Below are positions 23,027 through 35,944 of a DNA stretch of 64,000 nucleotides, one piece after another. The notes under the pieces were generated by a model, which worked only from the letters and a program-made list of their open reading frames with translations, made no database searches and was not told the DNA's origin. A program made the position numbers and the translations under genes. The stretch comes from Owenia fusiformis (lineage: Eukaryota; Annelida; Polychaeta; Sabellida; Oweniidae): assembly GCA_903813345.2 (NCBI GenBank), contig CAIIXF020000003.1:2570109-2634108 (forward strand), in the 5' to 3' direction. Each line of letters starts with the position of its first letter. Positions within the stretch are counted from its first letter, which is position 1.

Positions 23027-23379
23027 ACATGTAGTCATATTAAATCAAAAATTGAAAATTCAAATGAAATCAGAACTTCTCGCTCCAATTATATTCTTTA
23101 TGGACATCTATTTTAAACTACCCTCAATTGAAAATACATTTTATCGCTGCTAAGTTCTACGGACTAGGTTTTCCCCCTCTTCTTTCAAACAACTCTGTAA
23201 ATATAGGCACGTATGCCATATCCGCCATTGACGCAACGTGACACAAATACGAATGCTAGAAAGAAAACAAAACTGACTTAATTACTTTTTAGAATTAGTA
23301 CATCTTTAGCTTCTCAATCTGCAAGGAAGGAATGGGTATCGATGGATACACTCGGTGAGGTCTTTAGACTCATATACTT

Positions 23380-23634
23380 GCGGCAAACCTACCATTTCCC
23401 ATTGGTTAACATGGGGATGTCGATTTTCAAAAATTCATCAAAATCATCAATTTTCGACTTATTGTAATTGAGGAAAAAAGTGAGAAAATTTGGAGGTATT
23501 GGAAATAAAGTCAAATTATGTTTCCACCAATCAGATAGTATAAGTATTTTCATCGCAGGTAAAGTTAATTAAAATTCAAAGGTGAAGAATTTCAATGGGG
23601 AGCTAAGGTTGCCAAACTTATGGAGGGGAGTGTA
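23380..23634. mobile_element. Mariner-like MITE, TACACTYCCC family
   Basis: The right end GCCAAACTTATGGAGGGGAG then TGTA closes the element. The body resembles, in reverse, the copies at 10.7 and 61.4 kb (for example GTAATTGAGGAAAAAAGTGA). The left border near 23,380 (GCGGCAAACCTACC) is approximate. Confidence 0.45.
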
Positions 23635-24495
23635 TGTATTCAAATGTATTTAAATGCGGCTATTAATATTTTAATGCACAGGCCGCTACATGCATTTGTA
23701 TTTTGAAAATTATTACATTGAATGAGCAAAACTGAATAAAACATAACAAATCACAGCACCTCTATGACTAAATACAAGTAGAAATGATATCTATTTACGT
23801 AATTAATTATTCAATATCTAGTCATAGTGATATGATATTTAAAATAAACAAACAAAATGCTTTTAAGAATTGCTTATCAACTTTGAACTTTTAGTTTTCT
23901 TTGAAAGAAACCTTTTCTTATATATCTACCATATAATCAATTGATGTAGCGAATTAGCCACCTGGTGGTGATTATGTCTACTACTGGCACATTTTGTTGT
24001 TTTGTATTGCATTAGTACATCATTCTTTATGTGGCATAAGGACCCACCTCTATCACAGAACGAGGTGCAAGGTAAATGTAAAACCAATGACTTAGATAAA
24101 AAGTTTACACTATGTTACCTTGTGCTAGGACAGCGTAACCTTTTCCCAGTATAGCATTTCACGGTCTGTATTGAAAACTTATCAGTCCCATTTTTCCCCA
24201 CGGCTCTTGACGTGGAGTAAACACAACCATATACTGTATTTATCAATGTTTATTTCTTGAAACCGCAACTGCAAATTAATTCACTTTATCAGAGTATTGA
24301 CTGAATAGTGGATAACGTTGAGCAGATTTTGCTAACATTATTGAAAAATGGATCTATATGAAGCTAACTTTGAAGGGATCTTTTCCCACTATGTTTCCCC
24401 CGGGATTCTGCCCCCCCCCCTTCCCTGTAGATTCTTCCCCCACCCCTCCCCTGGTTGAGTAGTTATACTAATCGAGAAAAAAGAGAGGTTAGCGC
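23635..24495. other. Intergenic, no gene
   Basis: AT-rich sequence with a C/CCCCTCC-rich stretch at 24,400-24,450. Nothing was recognised. Confidence 0.4.
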
Positions 24496-24566
24496 AATCG
24501 TGTAGCTCAGCGGTAGAGCGTGTACCGATTACGCATAGGTCCCGGATTCGATCCCCGGTTCAGGCA
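24496..24566 (+). pseudogene. tRNA-like sequence (tRNA relic or SINE head)
   Basis: A good D arm (GCTC-AGCGGTA-GAGC after TA) and a T loop (TTCGATC between CCGGA and CCCGG) give typical A and B boxes. The anticodon loop CGATTAC lacks U33, and the acceptor ends AATCGTG and TTCAGGC do not pair. A functional tRNA is therefore unlikely. It is best read as a decayed tRNA or the promoter head of a tRNA-derived SINE. Confidence 0.5.
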
Positions 24567-24589
24567 GTTTGCTCATTGCGTTAAGTACA

Positions 24590-24682
24590 TCAGGGTTATT
24601 TACATTTAAATGAGCTACCTATAAAATAGTAGGTTAATCCGGTAGCTGTTAGCCGTTAGTTGCATTCACGAATACAAGCTTA
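24590..24682. mobile_element. MITE family with AGCTTGTATTCG ends, partial copy
   Basis: Only one end is present: TTAATCCGGTAGCTGTTAGC, then GTTGCATTCACGAATACAAG. It matches the right ends at 5.5 and 39.0 kb. Confidence 0.5.
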
Positions 24683-24785
24683 GTTTATATTAAATGTGTT
24701 TTTACTCTCTATTTTAAACAGACTGTATAACTTTGGCTATCCATCAAACGTGACTTATTTAAATTAAAAAGATCACGTATCATTC

Positions 24786-24846
24786 ATGATGCGTGTCATG
24801 TTCACATGATGCGTGTCATGTTCACATGATGCGTGTCATGTTCACA
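24786..24846. repeat. 20-bp tandem repeat, three copies
   Basis: ATGATGCGTGTCATGTTCAC is repeated exactly three times. Confidence 0.95.
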
Positions 24847-25022
24847 TCTCCAATTGTTGTGAATAGAAATCGTTTGGATTACACATCGGTAATCTTAAGT
24901 TAATCTTTCTGTGAGAAAATTTCCAATGCTCGAAACCTCTTCAACAGATTACTGAATTAGTGTAAAGATTGGCTACCCTTTTAACAAGGTTCGATTTCGA
25001 TTTTTTACAAATGAGTTACAAT

Positions 25023-26293
25023 CATAGAGTCACAGAGTTTCATGCCCTCATATGAATATAATCGTAATATCATAGAGTTTCATGCCCTCATAGGAATACA
25101 ATCGTAATATCATAGAGTTTCATGCCCTTATATGAATACAATCGTAATATCACAGAGTTTCATGCCCTTATATGAATACAATCGTAATATCACAGAGTGT
25201 CATGCCCTTATATGAATACAATCGTAATATCACAGAGTTTCATGCCCTTAAATGAATACAATCGTAATATCACAGAGTTTCATGCCCGCATATTAATACA
25301 ATCGTAATATCATTGAGTTTCATGCCCTCATATGCATACAATAGTAATATCACAGAGTTTCATGCCCTTAATGAATACAATCGTAATATCATAGAGTGTC
25401 ATGCCCTCATATGAATACAATCATAATATCATAGAGTTTCATGCCCTCATATGAATACAATCATAATATCATAAAGTTTCATGCCCTAATATGAATACAA
25501 TCGTAATATTATAGAGTTTCATGCCCTCATATGAATACAATCGTAATATCATAAAATTTCATGCCCTAATATGAATACAATCGTAATATTATAGAGTTTC
25601 ATGCCCTTAATGAATACAATCGTAATATCACAGAGTGTCATGCCCTTATATGAATACAATCGTAATATCACAGAGTTTCATGCCCTTAAATGAATACAAT
25701 CGTAATATCACAGAGTTTCATGCCCGCATATTAATACAATCGTAATATCATTGAGTTTCATGCCCTCATATGCATACAATAGTAATATCACAGAGTTTCA
25801 TGCCCTTAATGAATACAATCGTAATATCATAGAGTGTCATGCCCTCATATGAATACAATCATAATATCATAGAGTTTCATGCCCTCATATGAATACAATC
25901 ATAATATCATAGAGTTTCATGCCCTTATATGAATACAATCGTAATATCACAGAGTTTCATGCCCTTAAATGAATACAATCGTAATATCACAGAGTTTCAT
26001 GCCCGCATATTAATACAATCGTAATATCATTGAGTTTCATGCCCTCATATGCATACAATAGTAATATCACAGAGTTTCATGCCCTTAATGAATACAATCG
26101 TAATATCATAGAGTGTCATGCCCTCATATGAATACAATCATAATATCATAGAGTTTCATGCCCTCATATGAATACAATCATAATATCATAGAGTTTCATG
26201 CCCTCATATGAATACAATCGTAATATCATAGAGTTTCATGCCCTCATATGAATACAATCGTAATATCATAGAGTTATCGCCCTCATATGCATG
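25023..26293. repeat. Tandem array, 40-bp unit, about 31 copies with higher-order blocks
   Basis: The unit reads CACAGAGTTTCATGCCCTTA then TATGAATACAATCGTAATAT. A run of marked variants (GCCCGCATATTAATAC, then CATTGAGTTTCATG, then ATGCATACAATAG, then CCCTTAATGAAT) recurs in the same order three times, which shows amplification of blocks several units long. Confidence 0.95.
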
Positions 26294-26299
26294 TATAAT

Positions 26300-27432
26300 T
26301 TTGGTATCAAATAATAATCAAACTCCCATAAACGATACAATCATAAAGTCATAGAGTATTCGTATAATCACATCGGCGTTAAACTGTCAATATGTATTCT
26401 CGTTACGTGTTAGAGAGCAGCTATTTTTGCTAGCTTTTGATCCCCAGGGTACCCTGAAGAACCATCCCAGTGGACCCTGTTTTATCCCATACTTGGCGTG
26501 GTGTAAAATCAGGTAAATACAACTTATGCTAATTGCAATTGATATAAACATAATTCGCAAAAACACTGTTTTGTATATGTATCCCTGCATCTATCTCCCA
26601 TACGGACCGGATATTCTTTTTGTATTGTATATGGGATTTATTGATACAGAGAGATTTTTGATTAAACGGTTGTTCTGGCCAGGATTGTTTTTTGGGTTTT
26701 ATCAGGAAGGATATGATATCTCTTTCACGGTAGATATCATACATCCTGTTGATTGGCGTATTATATATCTTCATCGTGAATAATTGTTATGCTTCTTCGT
26801 TTCATTTATGCACCCCCCCCCCCCAAAAAAGGAAAGATGTGAAAAAGGAGATTGAAGGACCCTGATTTCGCCCAGAGATATAAGTAACATTTTTACAAAA
26901 ATAAGTTTTTATTTGTAAAAAGAATAAATTTTGTAACAATAAATAAATGATTCAGTGAAATCGGGAAAATTATTTCGTTTTGGGCAAAGGGCAACATTCG
27001 CCTTTTTTAGTTCCCTTGCAAAAAGTGAAATGACGAATAACTGAGCAAGACGGGCAGCTCAGACGGACGCATTCATGCACCTTGTAACGTATATTTATTT
27101 ACAATTCTACACCCCCTCCATCAGTTTTGAAATCGGAAGTTCCCTTTTGGACCACTTACAAAATATCAAAGCCTGCATGTTTTTTAAAAAAATCATCAAC
27201 GTCATAAGAAAAATGAAAAATGGAAGGAGCGACTTTAAGAATCAAATATCTAAGCACAAGAGGCAAATGGAGAGAACCAAAATCTGTAAAGAAACCTAGC
27301 AAGAAAATATAATTTTTACAAGTGTAAACCTGTCATAGGAAGTAGACCCTATATATCCCCATGGCCCAAACAATGATCTAATGTAAAAAGAAATAATGTC
27401 TAACGCCCCCCCCCCCCATTCCCCCATCCAAT
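26300..27432. other. Intergenic, no gene
   Basis: Runs of C lie near 26,812 and 27,407. Overlapping short frames on both strands at 26.5-26.8 kb show no coding signature. Confidence 0.4.
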
Positions 27433-27615
27433 CAAGGGCGTTACAATACCCGGGAATCGGTTCGTGCAGTACTTGTTTGTGATAGCGCCCTCTGCAGGTC
27501 ACTGTGCTTAATAGCCTACAGTAATACTAATTACATTTATGCGTGCGCCCGCAGCTCATTCACTGAACGAAACGTCACTTCCCACTGAAATCACCGAGTA
27601 TTGATTTTTCCCTTG
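27433..27615 (+). mobile_element. CAAGGG-MITE copy C (empty site for nested MITE)
   Basis: This 183-bp intact copy has ATCCAAT on both sides (27,426-27,432 and 27,616-27,622). GTGCTTAATAGCCTACAG is uninterrupted here, giving the empty site for the insertion in copy A. Confidence 0.85.
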
Positions 27616-27622
27616 ATCCAAT

Positions 27623-29130
27623 CAAGGGACAATATCACAATCGCAGGATTAGAACACCAAGAAACATTCCATTCATACTGAAGTCATTACAAACATGAAC
27701 AAGTTTTGATATGCTATCAAATTAAAACCTATAATTACCAAACTTATGATGGGGGGGGGGGGGTGTAACCCAAACTCAATAGAGGCTTTGTCTATTTTGA
27801 AAATTCGAATGAAATCAAAACTTCTTGCTCCAATTGCATTCTTTATGGGCCTCTCTATTTTGGACTACCAATTGTAAACACCGTTTATCTCTAAAATTAC
27901 TATATAGTTAGACCGAATCCAGGTGTTCGCCGTGCCTTGCACAATAAGGAGATTAACAAAGATAGATAGTCATAGATTTAGAAATAAAAGCTCTTATTCA
28001 GGTGATTTACAGCGTTTCTGACTATAAAATGTGTTAAAAGATGAATTTCGTTCCGAGAAAAGTGCAGTTTCGCACGTTGTCCATTTCATTCTGCGAATAA
28101 TGTCTTCTTGTTCTTAGTCGATTTGTTACAACCGTTTAGAATAGTCGTGTTCTTTAATGAGCGTTTCTGAGCTTACCTTGTGTCTACACGCGTCATCACG
28201 CGCATCTCGTATTACGCGTACAATTAAACATTATTATAAATCATTTACTCGATGATTTGACGTAGTTATGTAGTCAAAATTGTGCAATCGAAGATAATTT
28301 CGGTAAAACTGTTTTTTGTGCAATATCTTTATTCAATAGCCATTATCGCCTCTTTTGTTAAATATAGCAACACTGAAAAAGATACAGGGTGATCCAATAA
28401 TGCATAATTACGCTGGAATCTTTTTTCTGGTTTTCTGGTTTTGTTCTCCGAGTACTTTTTAACGGGGTGCATTCATCCATCTTTTATCTGATTTTAGACA
28501 AAGATATCGGGGCCTTTCATAAAATCTTTTTTTGTACTTCACTCACTCCAATTCTTGTAGAGTAGAAATGACTTCTGAACAAACTTTCTAAATAGCTTTC
28601 AAATAGTGTGTCGCACTTCTCAATAACTCAGATTCGAGTAGGTAGTAACCAGTTTCACCACCAGGTGGCTCATTTGTGTCAGATAGCATGGTGGGTATCG
28701 TAGAAAATTCCCATTAACTTAAATATTCATCGGTTTTAGTGGTTCAATTTTCGTATCACCCCTATGTATCCAATAGTTATGCAAATTAAAATATGCCCAG
28801 TAAAAGAAAATGTTATCTGACGTCCAATCACCAAAAAATATATTTCACTTTTTGTGATTTTATAATATGGGGTCTATGGGGAATCTCCCCGAACTAGAGG
28901 TCAAAAAATTAGATTTTCAAAGTTGACAAGCAATTTTCGAAATGTACTTTTACGTGTATATTTTAAATTGCTTTGATGGAATTTTAAATATGAAGTAAAA
29001 TTTGGATTTTGAAGTAAATCAAGATTATTTCTACTGGGATCTAGTCGATTGCTGCACTTGTTTCATAAACAACAATACAGCTCAGTTCAGTATCTTTATT
29101 TACTCCATTTAGGTGAAGGTTTTAAACATG
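27623..29130. other. Intergenic, no gene
   Basis: A run of 16 G at about 27,752 follows an ACCAAACTTATGATGGG end of the TACACTYCCC MITE family. No exon was recognised. Confidence 0.4.
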
Positions 29131-29134
29131 ACTT

Positions 29135-31200
29135 AGTTAGTCATGTGTAATTATACTATTTTCAGCCAAATGTCCACATGATTCAAGCATCAATTATATT
29201 TATTTTTATAATAAAGCCAATAATAATATATGTTTTAAAATCTTATTGCATCCCATGTTTTGAGACACGTGTACCATCATACGACAAACTGGTATACCAC
29301 GATCATAATATTTGGATTGATGACAAATTATTCTGCACATTATGGATACAAGCAAACCCTTAATCAATACCAAATCAAAAGCTGACCTAGTTTTAAAATA
29401 GGTACCAATTTTTGGCTTGGAGCCAAAGATAGCCGAAGATGTTTCAACCCTTACCCCATACATATCTCAAAACCATAACGCCAAAAATATCCCTAACCCA
29501 AACACTAACCCTAACCCGAAACACAAGCCCCTAACCGTAAGCCCTAACCCCGAAAAAGGATCGGAATCCCTATGTGAATACCGGTGTGAAAGAAATGATG
29601 GTCCCCCGGGGATTATGGTCCGCTTTCTTAACGGGCCTTACTGGCCCTGATTGCGTATAATATAATGAGGGAAAAAGTTGTATTTAGGTCACCATATAAA
29701 TCAATGGAAAGTAGGACCATCATTTGATAGGACCTCCTACCCTTTTACACCTGATCTAAAGCTGACCTAGTTTTAAAATGGGTAACAATTTTTGGCTTGG
29801 AGCCAAAGATGGGCGAAGATATTTCAACCCTTACCCCAAACACATCTCAAAACCCTTACCACAACGGTATCTCTAGCCCTCTAGCCCTAAACACTTATCC
29901 TAGCCCTAATGCCCCCCCCTGCGACTTAGTGTCATGAAAAAGGGTTACAGACATTAGGGTTAAACATTACCGAGTTAGTCATTTATAATTCTACTACATG
30001 TATTTTCAGCTAAATGTCAAAATGATGCATGCATGAATTATATTTATTTTTATAATAGAGCCAATAATAATATCTGTGTTAAAATCTTATTGCTTCCCAT
30101 GTTTTGAGACACGTGTACCATAATATGACACACTGGTATACCACGATCACATAAGATTTAGATTGATGACAAATTATAGAGATGTCGCTCGTAGGTTAAA
30201 CCATAACTTATATGTAAGCGTATAAGTCTTTAAAGGTATATTAGTGAATTGAAATTTTGCAATTCGCAAAATGATGTACTTATCTATCGATTCAAATGTT
30301 CTTGATAATTTTCTTCTCCAAATTCCATGTTTGCGAGGTGGATTTGATAGTTATATAACTTCATATAACCTAAAAATGTTGTTTATAAGTGAATCACTGG
30401 ATTTAGAAATGAAAGTATATTTCTTTAGTTAAAATATTAAGCTATAATTGCAATCCACCTTTCTGTCTGTCCGTCCGTCCGTCCGTCTTGGAAAGATAGT
30501 TTTACAAGTTATTCTGCACATTATCGATCTACAAACAAGCCCTTTATCATTACCGAATCAAAAGCTGATCTGGTTTTAAAATGGGTACCAATTTTTGGCT
30601 TGGAGCCAAAGATGGCCGAAGATGTTTCAACCCTTACCCCAAACACATCTCAAAACCCTAACCCCAAAGGTATCTCTAGCCCTCTAGCCCAAAACATTGG
30701 ATTGGATTGGATTGGATTGTTAAATGAGTTCAGATAAAAAATGATGTTTATAAGTGGGTCACTTAGAAATTAGGTTTTATAACGTTGTTTTATTTTTACA
30801 GAGTCACTGGATTTAAAAATGAAAACATATTTCTTCAGTAAAAATATTAAGCTATAATTGCAATCCACTTTTCTGTCTGTCCGTCCGTCCGTCTTGGAAA
30901 GATAGTTTCACCAGTTAGATCAATACCGGTGTGAAAGAAATGATGGTCCCCCAGGGATTATGGTCCCCTTTTTTAATGGCCCTTACTGACCCTGATTGTG
31001 TATAAGATAATGAGGGAAAGAGTTGTATTTAGGTCACCATATAAATCAATGGAGAGTAGGACCATAATTTGATAGGACCTCCTACCCTTTTACACCGGAT
31101 CAAAAACTGGCCCAGTTTTAAAATGGGTAACCATTTTTGGCTTGGAGCCAAACATAACTCGAAACTATAACCCCAAACATACCCCTAACCCTAACCCAAT
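29135..31200. repeat. Mosaic of local duplications with CCCTAA-like tracts
   Basis: Four blocks are reshuffled. GTTTTAAAATGGGTAACAAT followed by TTTTTGGCTTGGAGCCAAA occurs near 29.39, 29.77, 30.57 and 31.11 kb, each time leading into degenerate CCCTAACCC/CCCAAAC tracts. GAAAGAAATGATGGTCCCCC occurs near 29.59 and 30.94 kb. TTTTGAGACACGTGTACCAT occurs near 29.26 and 30.10 kb. TTTCTGTCTGTCCGTCCGTC occurs near 30.46 and 30.87 kb. Copies are about 85-95% alike. An (ATTGG)n tract lies at about 30,694-30,718. Confidence 0.75.
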
Positions 31201-31254
31201 AAAAGGATATGAATTTCACTCGGCAATCTCCGGTTGTTTGGCGTTCGTGCTTTT

Positions 31255-31580
31255 CCGTTTTAAAATGGATGCTACTATCATTCATTCCTCTTTTGGTTAT
31301 ATTGGAAGGTGTTTCAATCATTTTTTAAACATTGTACAGAGAGCTATGTTAGCAAAAAGGACTCGGGAACTATAAAATATCAAAATATCTTACAAACAAA
31401 GTACCTTACAATTACAATCCGTTTTAAAATGGATGCTACTATCATTCATTCCTCTTTTGGTTATATTGGAAGGTATTTCAATCATTTTTTAAACATTGTA
31501 CAGAGAGCTATGTTAGCAAAAAGGACCCAGGAACTATAAAATATCAAAATATCTTACAAACAAAGTACCTTACAAACAAA
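31255..31580. repeat. Direct duplication, 164-bp period
   Basis: TAAAATGGATGCTACTATCA recurs at 31,261 and 31,425. The copies are nearly identical for about 150 bp. Confidence 0.85.
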
Positions 31581-31949
31581 ATATCAAAATGTATAAATGT
31601 CGGCAAAATATCTCAAATATCTCAATCATTCAAAAAGGTACGCACTATAGAAAAAAAGTTGCTCAATTTGTTTCCTATTTTATCAATAACTTGGTTCGAT
31701 GGGCTCTAGGTGTTTTGACAAGATAGATTGCAACAATACAAAATTTGGTTTTCAAAAAGAATAAACCGTACGCCTATTCCCTCTGCTTAATGTTTTTAGT
31801 TCTTTTGGACAATCCGAATCAACTCATCGGTGGATCTGGGGGCGGGGGGGGGGGGGCAGAAACAACTGGCCATTTTTTTATTTGCTATTAATCTTTTTAA
31901 TAGTGAATGAATTAGAATTAACTTTTACCTAACTTACCTTTCAATAAAC

Positions 31950-32275
31950 TAACTTCACTGATGTCTGTTACAAATTTGTATTATGCTTGAGATTACAGTA
32001 TGACTCGACGGGGCTTTTAAGGACACTTTAAAAAATAAAAGATAAACACTCTTCATTAAATGATTGTGAAACAGTAAAATTATACCTTTTATAATCATAA
32101 TTACATAATTACATAATTGTATTATTGATGTCTGTTACAAATTTGCATTATGCTTGAGAATACAGTATGACTCGACGGGGCTTTTAATGACACTATAAAC
32201 AATAAAAGATGAACACTCTTCATTAAATGATTGCGAAACAGTGAAATTATACCTTTTATAATCATAATTATATAA
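31950..32275. repeat. Direct duplication, about 172-bp period
   Basis: TGATGTCTGTTACAAATTTG recurs near 31,958 and 32,127, followed in both by CAGTATGACTCGACGGGGCT. Confidence 0.85.
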
Positions 32276-32431
32276 ATACAAAACTACAAGAGGAAAAAAT
32301 GCAAAACCAACTTTTTACAGAAAAATTCAGAACCTTCTACATGTTTGATGAGATGATGATGATTTTATAAACCGGATATGGAATATTATTGACACTGATT
32401 TAAGAGATTCAACAATCTGTTTTCATTTCTG

Positions 32432-33434
32432 GATCAAAATTACACTGGTGTTGGTTTTAGTGCATCGTTGCAATGGCCAACCCGAAAAAACGCAAGCTTA
32501 AAACAGAGGATGACTCAATATACACATGTCGTAACAGCCATTATCAAAATTACACCGAAGTTGGTTAAAGTGCGTCGTTGCAATGGCCAACCCCAAAATG
32601 TGCAAGCTTATAACAGAAGATGACTCAATATACACATGTCGTAACAGCCATTATCAAAATTACACTGGTGTTGGTTTTAGTGCATCGTTGCAATGGCCAA
32701 CCCGAAAAAACGCAAGCTTATAACAAAAGATGACTCAACATACACATGTCGTAACAGCCATTATCAAAATTACACTGGTGTTGGTTTTAGTGCATCGTTG
32801 CAATGGTCAACCCGAAAATGCGCAAGCTTAAACAGAGGATGACTCAATATACACATGTCGTAACAGCCATTATCAAAATTACACTGGTGTTGGTTAAAGT
32901 GCGTCGTTGCAATGGCCAACCCCAAAATGTGCAAGCTTATAACAGAAGATGACTCGATATATATATACACATGTCGTAACAGCCATTATCAAAATTACAC
33001 TGGTGTTGGTTTTAGTGCATCGTTGCAATGGCCAACCCCAAAATGTGCAAGCTTATAACAGAAGATGACTCAATATACACATGTCGTAACAGTCATTATC
33101 AAAATTACACAGGTGTTGGTTTTAGTGCATCGTTGCAATGGCCAACCCCAAAATGTGCAAGCTTATAACAGAAGATGACTCAACATACACATGTCGTAAC
33201 AGCCATTATCAAAATTACACCGAAGTTGGTTAAAGTGCGTCGTTGCAATGGCCAACCCCAAAATGTGCAAGCTTATAACAGAAGATGACTTAATATACAC
33301 ATTTCGTAACAGCCATTATCAAAATTACACCGAAGTTGGTTAAAGTGCATCGTTGCAATGGCCAACCCCAAAATGTGCAAGCTTATAACAGAGGATGACT
33401 CAATATACACATTTCGTGACAGCCATTATCAAAA
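32432..33434. repeat. Tandem array, about 110-bp unit, nine copies
   Basis: ATCAAAATTACACTGGTGTT, then GCATCGTTGCAATGGCCAAC, then GATGACTCAATATACACATG repeats nine times. Two variant types (ACTGGTGTTGGTTTTAG and ACCGAAGTTGGTTAAAG) are mixed. It is non-coding. Confidence 0.9.
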
Positions 33435-33439
33435 TTACT

Positions 33440-34916
33440 AAAAAAAACTTGCAGTTTTTCTTATGCAATGGGCATCCAAAGGCAAAAAACGCTGGTGCTA
33501 TGACTCAATTCGATATATACTGAACAACATCGTGTGCAAACATTCGAACAAGGCACCATGGCAACATTATTATCCCCGTCGTGGGGAGGGTGTTGGGGTA
33601 ATCGACTAACGTGGTTTGGTTAACAAAGCAGTTATTAAAACATCAGTTGATCGTTATGGTTACAGGTCCCCTCTGATATTTGAAGCTATGTTTTTTTTAT
33701 TTCATGACTTTATAGAGTCATTTTAGAGATTAAGGTGAAAAGGTTCTTACTTATAGACGACGAAGAATATCACACTCATGGAAGTCTAGATCTGCGCTAT
33801 AAATGATAATCGACCCATTCATAAGTTATACGTTATACGGGAGTTTTAATAAACATGCTTTAAGTGAGTTGCGAAATCTCTCTAATATTTCTAGAAAGAA
33901 ATTAAAAGAAGTCCATGATTGTTCATAATAATAAATTACTACGCGCCTTAAGTTACGCAAAAAAGACACCTTACACCCATCATTTTATCGTTAATTGATA
34001 CATTCCCAAAGTCAAGGATATGCATGATGGTTAAAACGATATAAATAGCTATAAGTATATATTAGTATAAAGTATATGTATTAATCTAATATATACTCTG
34101 CCCCTCCCATTGGTACACGTGTGAATCCTATTTATTTGCATGTAAAACGTTTGACATAGCCGTAAAATTCTAATTATTGCACATTAGGAAAACTATCAAA
34201 ACATCATTATTATTATGTTTATTTATCCATAATTTTTGATAAGTACATTTAGATAACATATAATATGTATAAATCAAACATTTTAAGAAATTTTAAGGAA
34301 TGTCACCCCTCTCACTTTGGCTTTCCAGTGATATCGTAAAAGCTACGTGCATTTGCCACGTACCATTATACCCAATCGTTCAAGTATTTAATCCTAAAGG
34401 ACAATAATTCTACACGCTCCACTCATATTTAAAATACTTGGTTAATCAGGGAGCCGACAGCCGAAAGTTGCATCCAGGAATACTAGAGTTAAAAACTAAT
34501 TATGGACCTGATTAAAACTATTACTACCCTATTCTCAAGAATACCAATTCTTTTTATTCACGGGAAAAACAACGTGAGCCTTGACACTAAAATGGTTATA
34601 GATTGGCCTGGATTAGTATGATGAATGAAGTAAATTTAGACAAAACCCATCCCTTGGTCTCTGAAATATCAACCAGGATATGATGCTAAGACTTTTCCAA
34701 TTTCCGAATTATCCAATCGTAGCAGATAAACCGTACGGTGATTGTCGTTCACGTGTCAAAGATTTCTAAGATGGTGGAAAGTAAGTTTTTTATGTCTGAT
34801 TCTCTGAATCCATGTAACCTTTTGCTTATGTAGGGAAATATTTGGAATCCAGATTTTACCTTGTTTGGTGAAAATTGAACGTTTATAAATATTGAATGAA
34901 TGTTGTCCAACATTTA
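33440..34916. other. Intergenic, no gene
   Basis: Contains one decayed end of the AGCTTGTATTCG MITE family (about 34,440-34,490, GCCGACAGCCGAAAGTTGC). Nothing else was recognised. Confidence 0.4.
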
Positions 34917-35030
34917 CAACCAATATAATTCGACGCCGATTCAACGACGATAAATGTCGATGAACCGTTGAAGGTTTCTGATTGTTTATCTCTGAAAATT
35001 GTTGCCGAAACGACGCCGAAATATTGGTTG
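34917..35030. repeat. Imperfect inverted repeat
   Basis: CAACCAATATAATTCGACGC at the left is mirrored by GACGCCGAAATATTGGTTG at the right. The hairpin has arms of about 25 bp and lies in otherwise unique sequence. Confidence 0.5.
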
Positions 35031-35831
35031 CAGATTGCAGGTGTACTCGAGCTTGTATAATTCTTATGAGTACCAGGGAACAAATTGTGAATATTTCATA
35101 ATGAAATATGATTTAGTAACCATATTATACATCACAAATGGAAAAAGGAAACTTGTACCATATTGTACTGTTTTCAATAACCTTAACTCCTTAATCAAGC
35201 TAAATTGAACTTCAAACAAAAGTGCAGGTCATTGCCCAAGTCTGAGTGCAAATCTGTATTTTCTCGTTCACAATTAAATTTAGTATCTCCATAAGGCCGC
35301 ATAGGAGGACAAAACGAAACATGCCCTTTGAATTCAGATATTGTTATCGGAGAAAGCATTTTTGATTCCACTTTAGCTTATATATCACCCCTGAAATGAA
35401 GGAATCGGGTTATGAATGAAGGGCTGAATTGAATTAGCAATGAAACCGTTTGATGGAGGATGGTGCGAGGTAATGTAACACATTCATCACGTCAAATTTG
35501 CTGTCATACATGTACATTTAACATTGAGCTTTATTAATATATCTCCGGAATCCGATGCTTAACAAGTAGTGACTTGAGAAAGTCTCGCATAGTCCAAAAA
35601 TCAATATTACTGTCTTCATGCTCGACCTTAAAATGAATGTCTATTTCATTCCCTATGGCAGTGTCTACATAATCAGTGTTCCTTAACAAGGTCAGGCATT
35701 GATTTTAGCGAAGAAAACGATAGTCTTCTAACTCGTTATCTTTATAAACAAGGCAAGGCGATTAACGCATCAAGGCATTTCTCTTGTCTTGTCACATCCC
35801 GATATCTAATAAACGGCTCTAGTATAGGGTC

Positions 35832-35901
35832 AAGCCCGTCCGAAGGGGGGGGGGCTTTTTTCCCTCATTTTTTAAGATGGGGAAATCCTTCGGACGGGCC
35901 T
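35832..35901. repeat. Hairpin with GCCCGTCCGAAGG arms
   Basis: AAGCCCGTCCGAAGG (35,832-35,846) is mirrored at 35,887-35,901 with one mismatch. The loop carries a G10 run. It could resemble a terminator but has no gene beside it. Confidence 0.6.
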
Positions 35902-35944
35902 GCCAGGGGGTTCGTTTTTTGGCACGATAGTAAATTACGATTCC

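Noticed and set aside
24496-24566. Functional tRNA gene
   Set aside because: The acceptor stem does not pair and position 33 is not U.
26526-26783. Overlapping 85- and 81-codon frames on opposite strands
   Set aside because: Low-complexity AT-rich sequence, no motif, no splice or promoter context.
25023-33434. CRISPR array, from regular repeats
   Set aside because: The repeats are contiguous satellites without unique spacers, and the DNA is animal.
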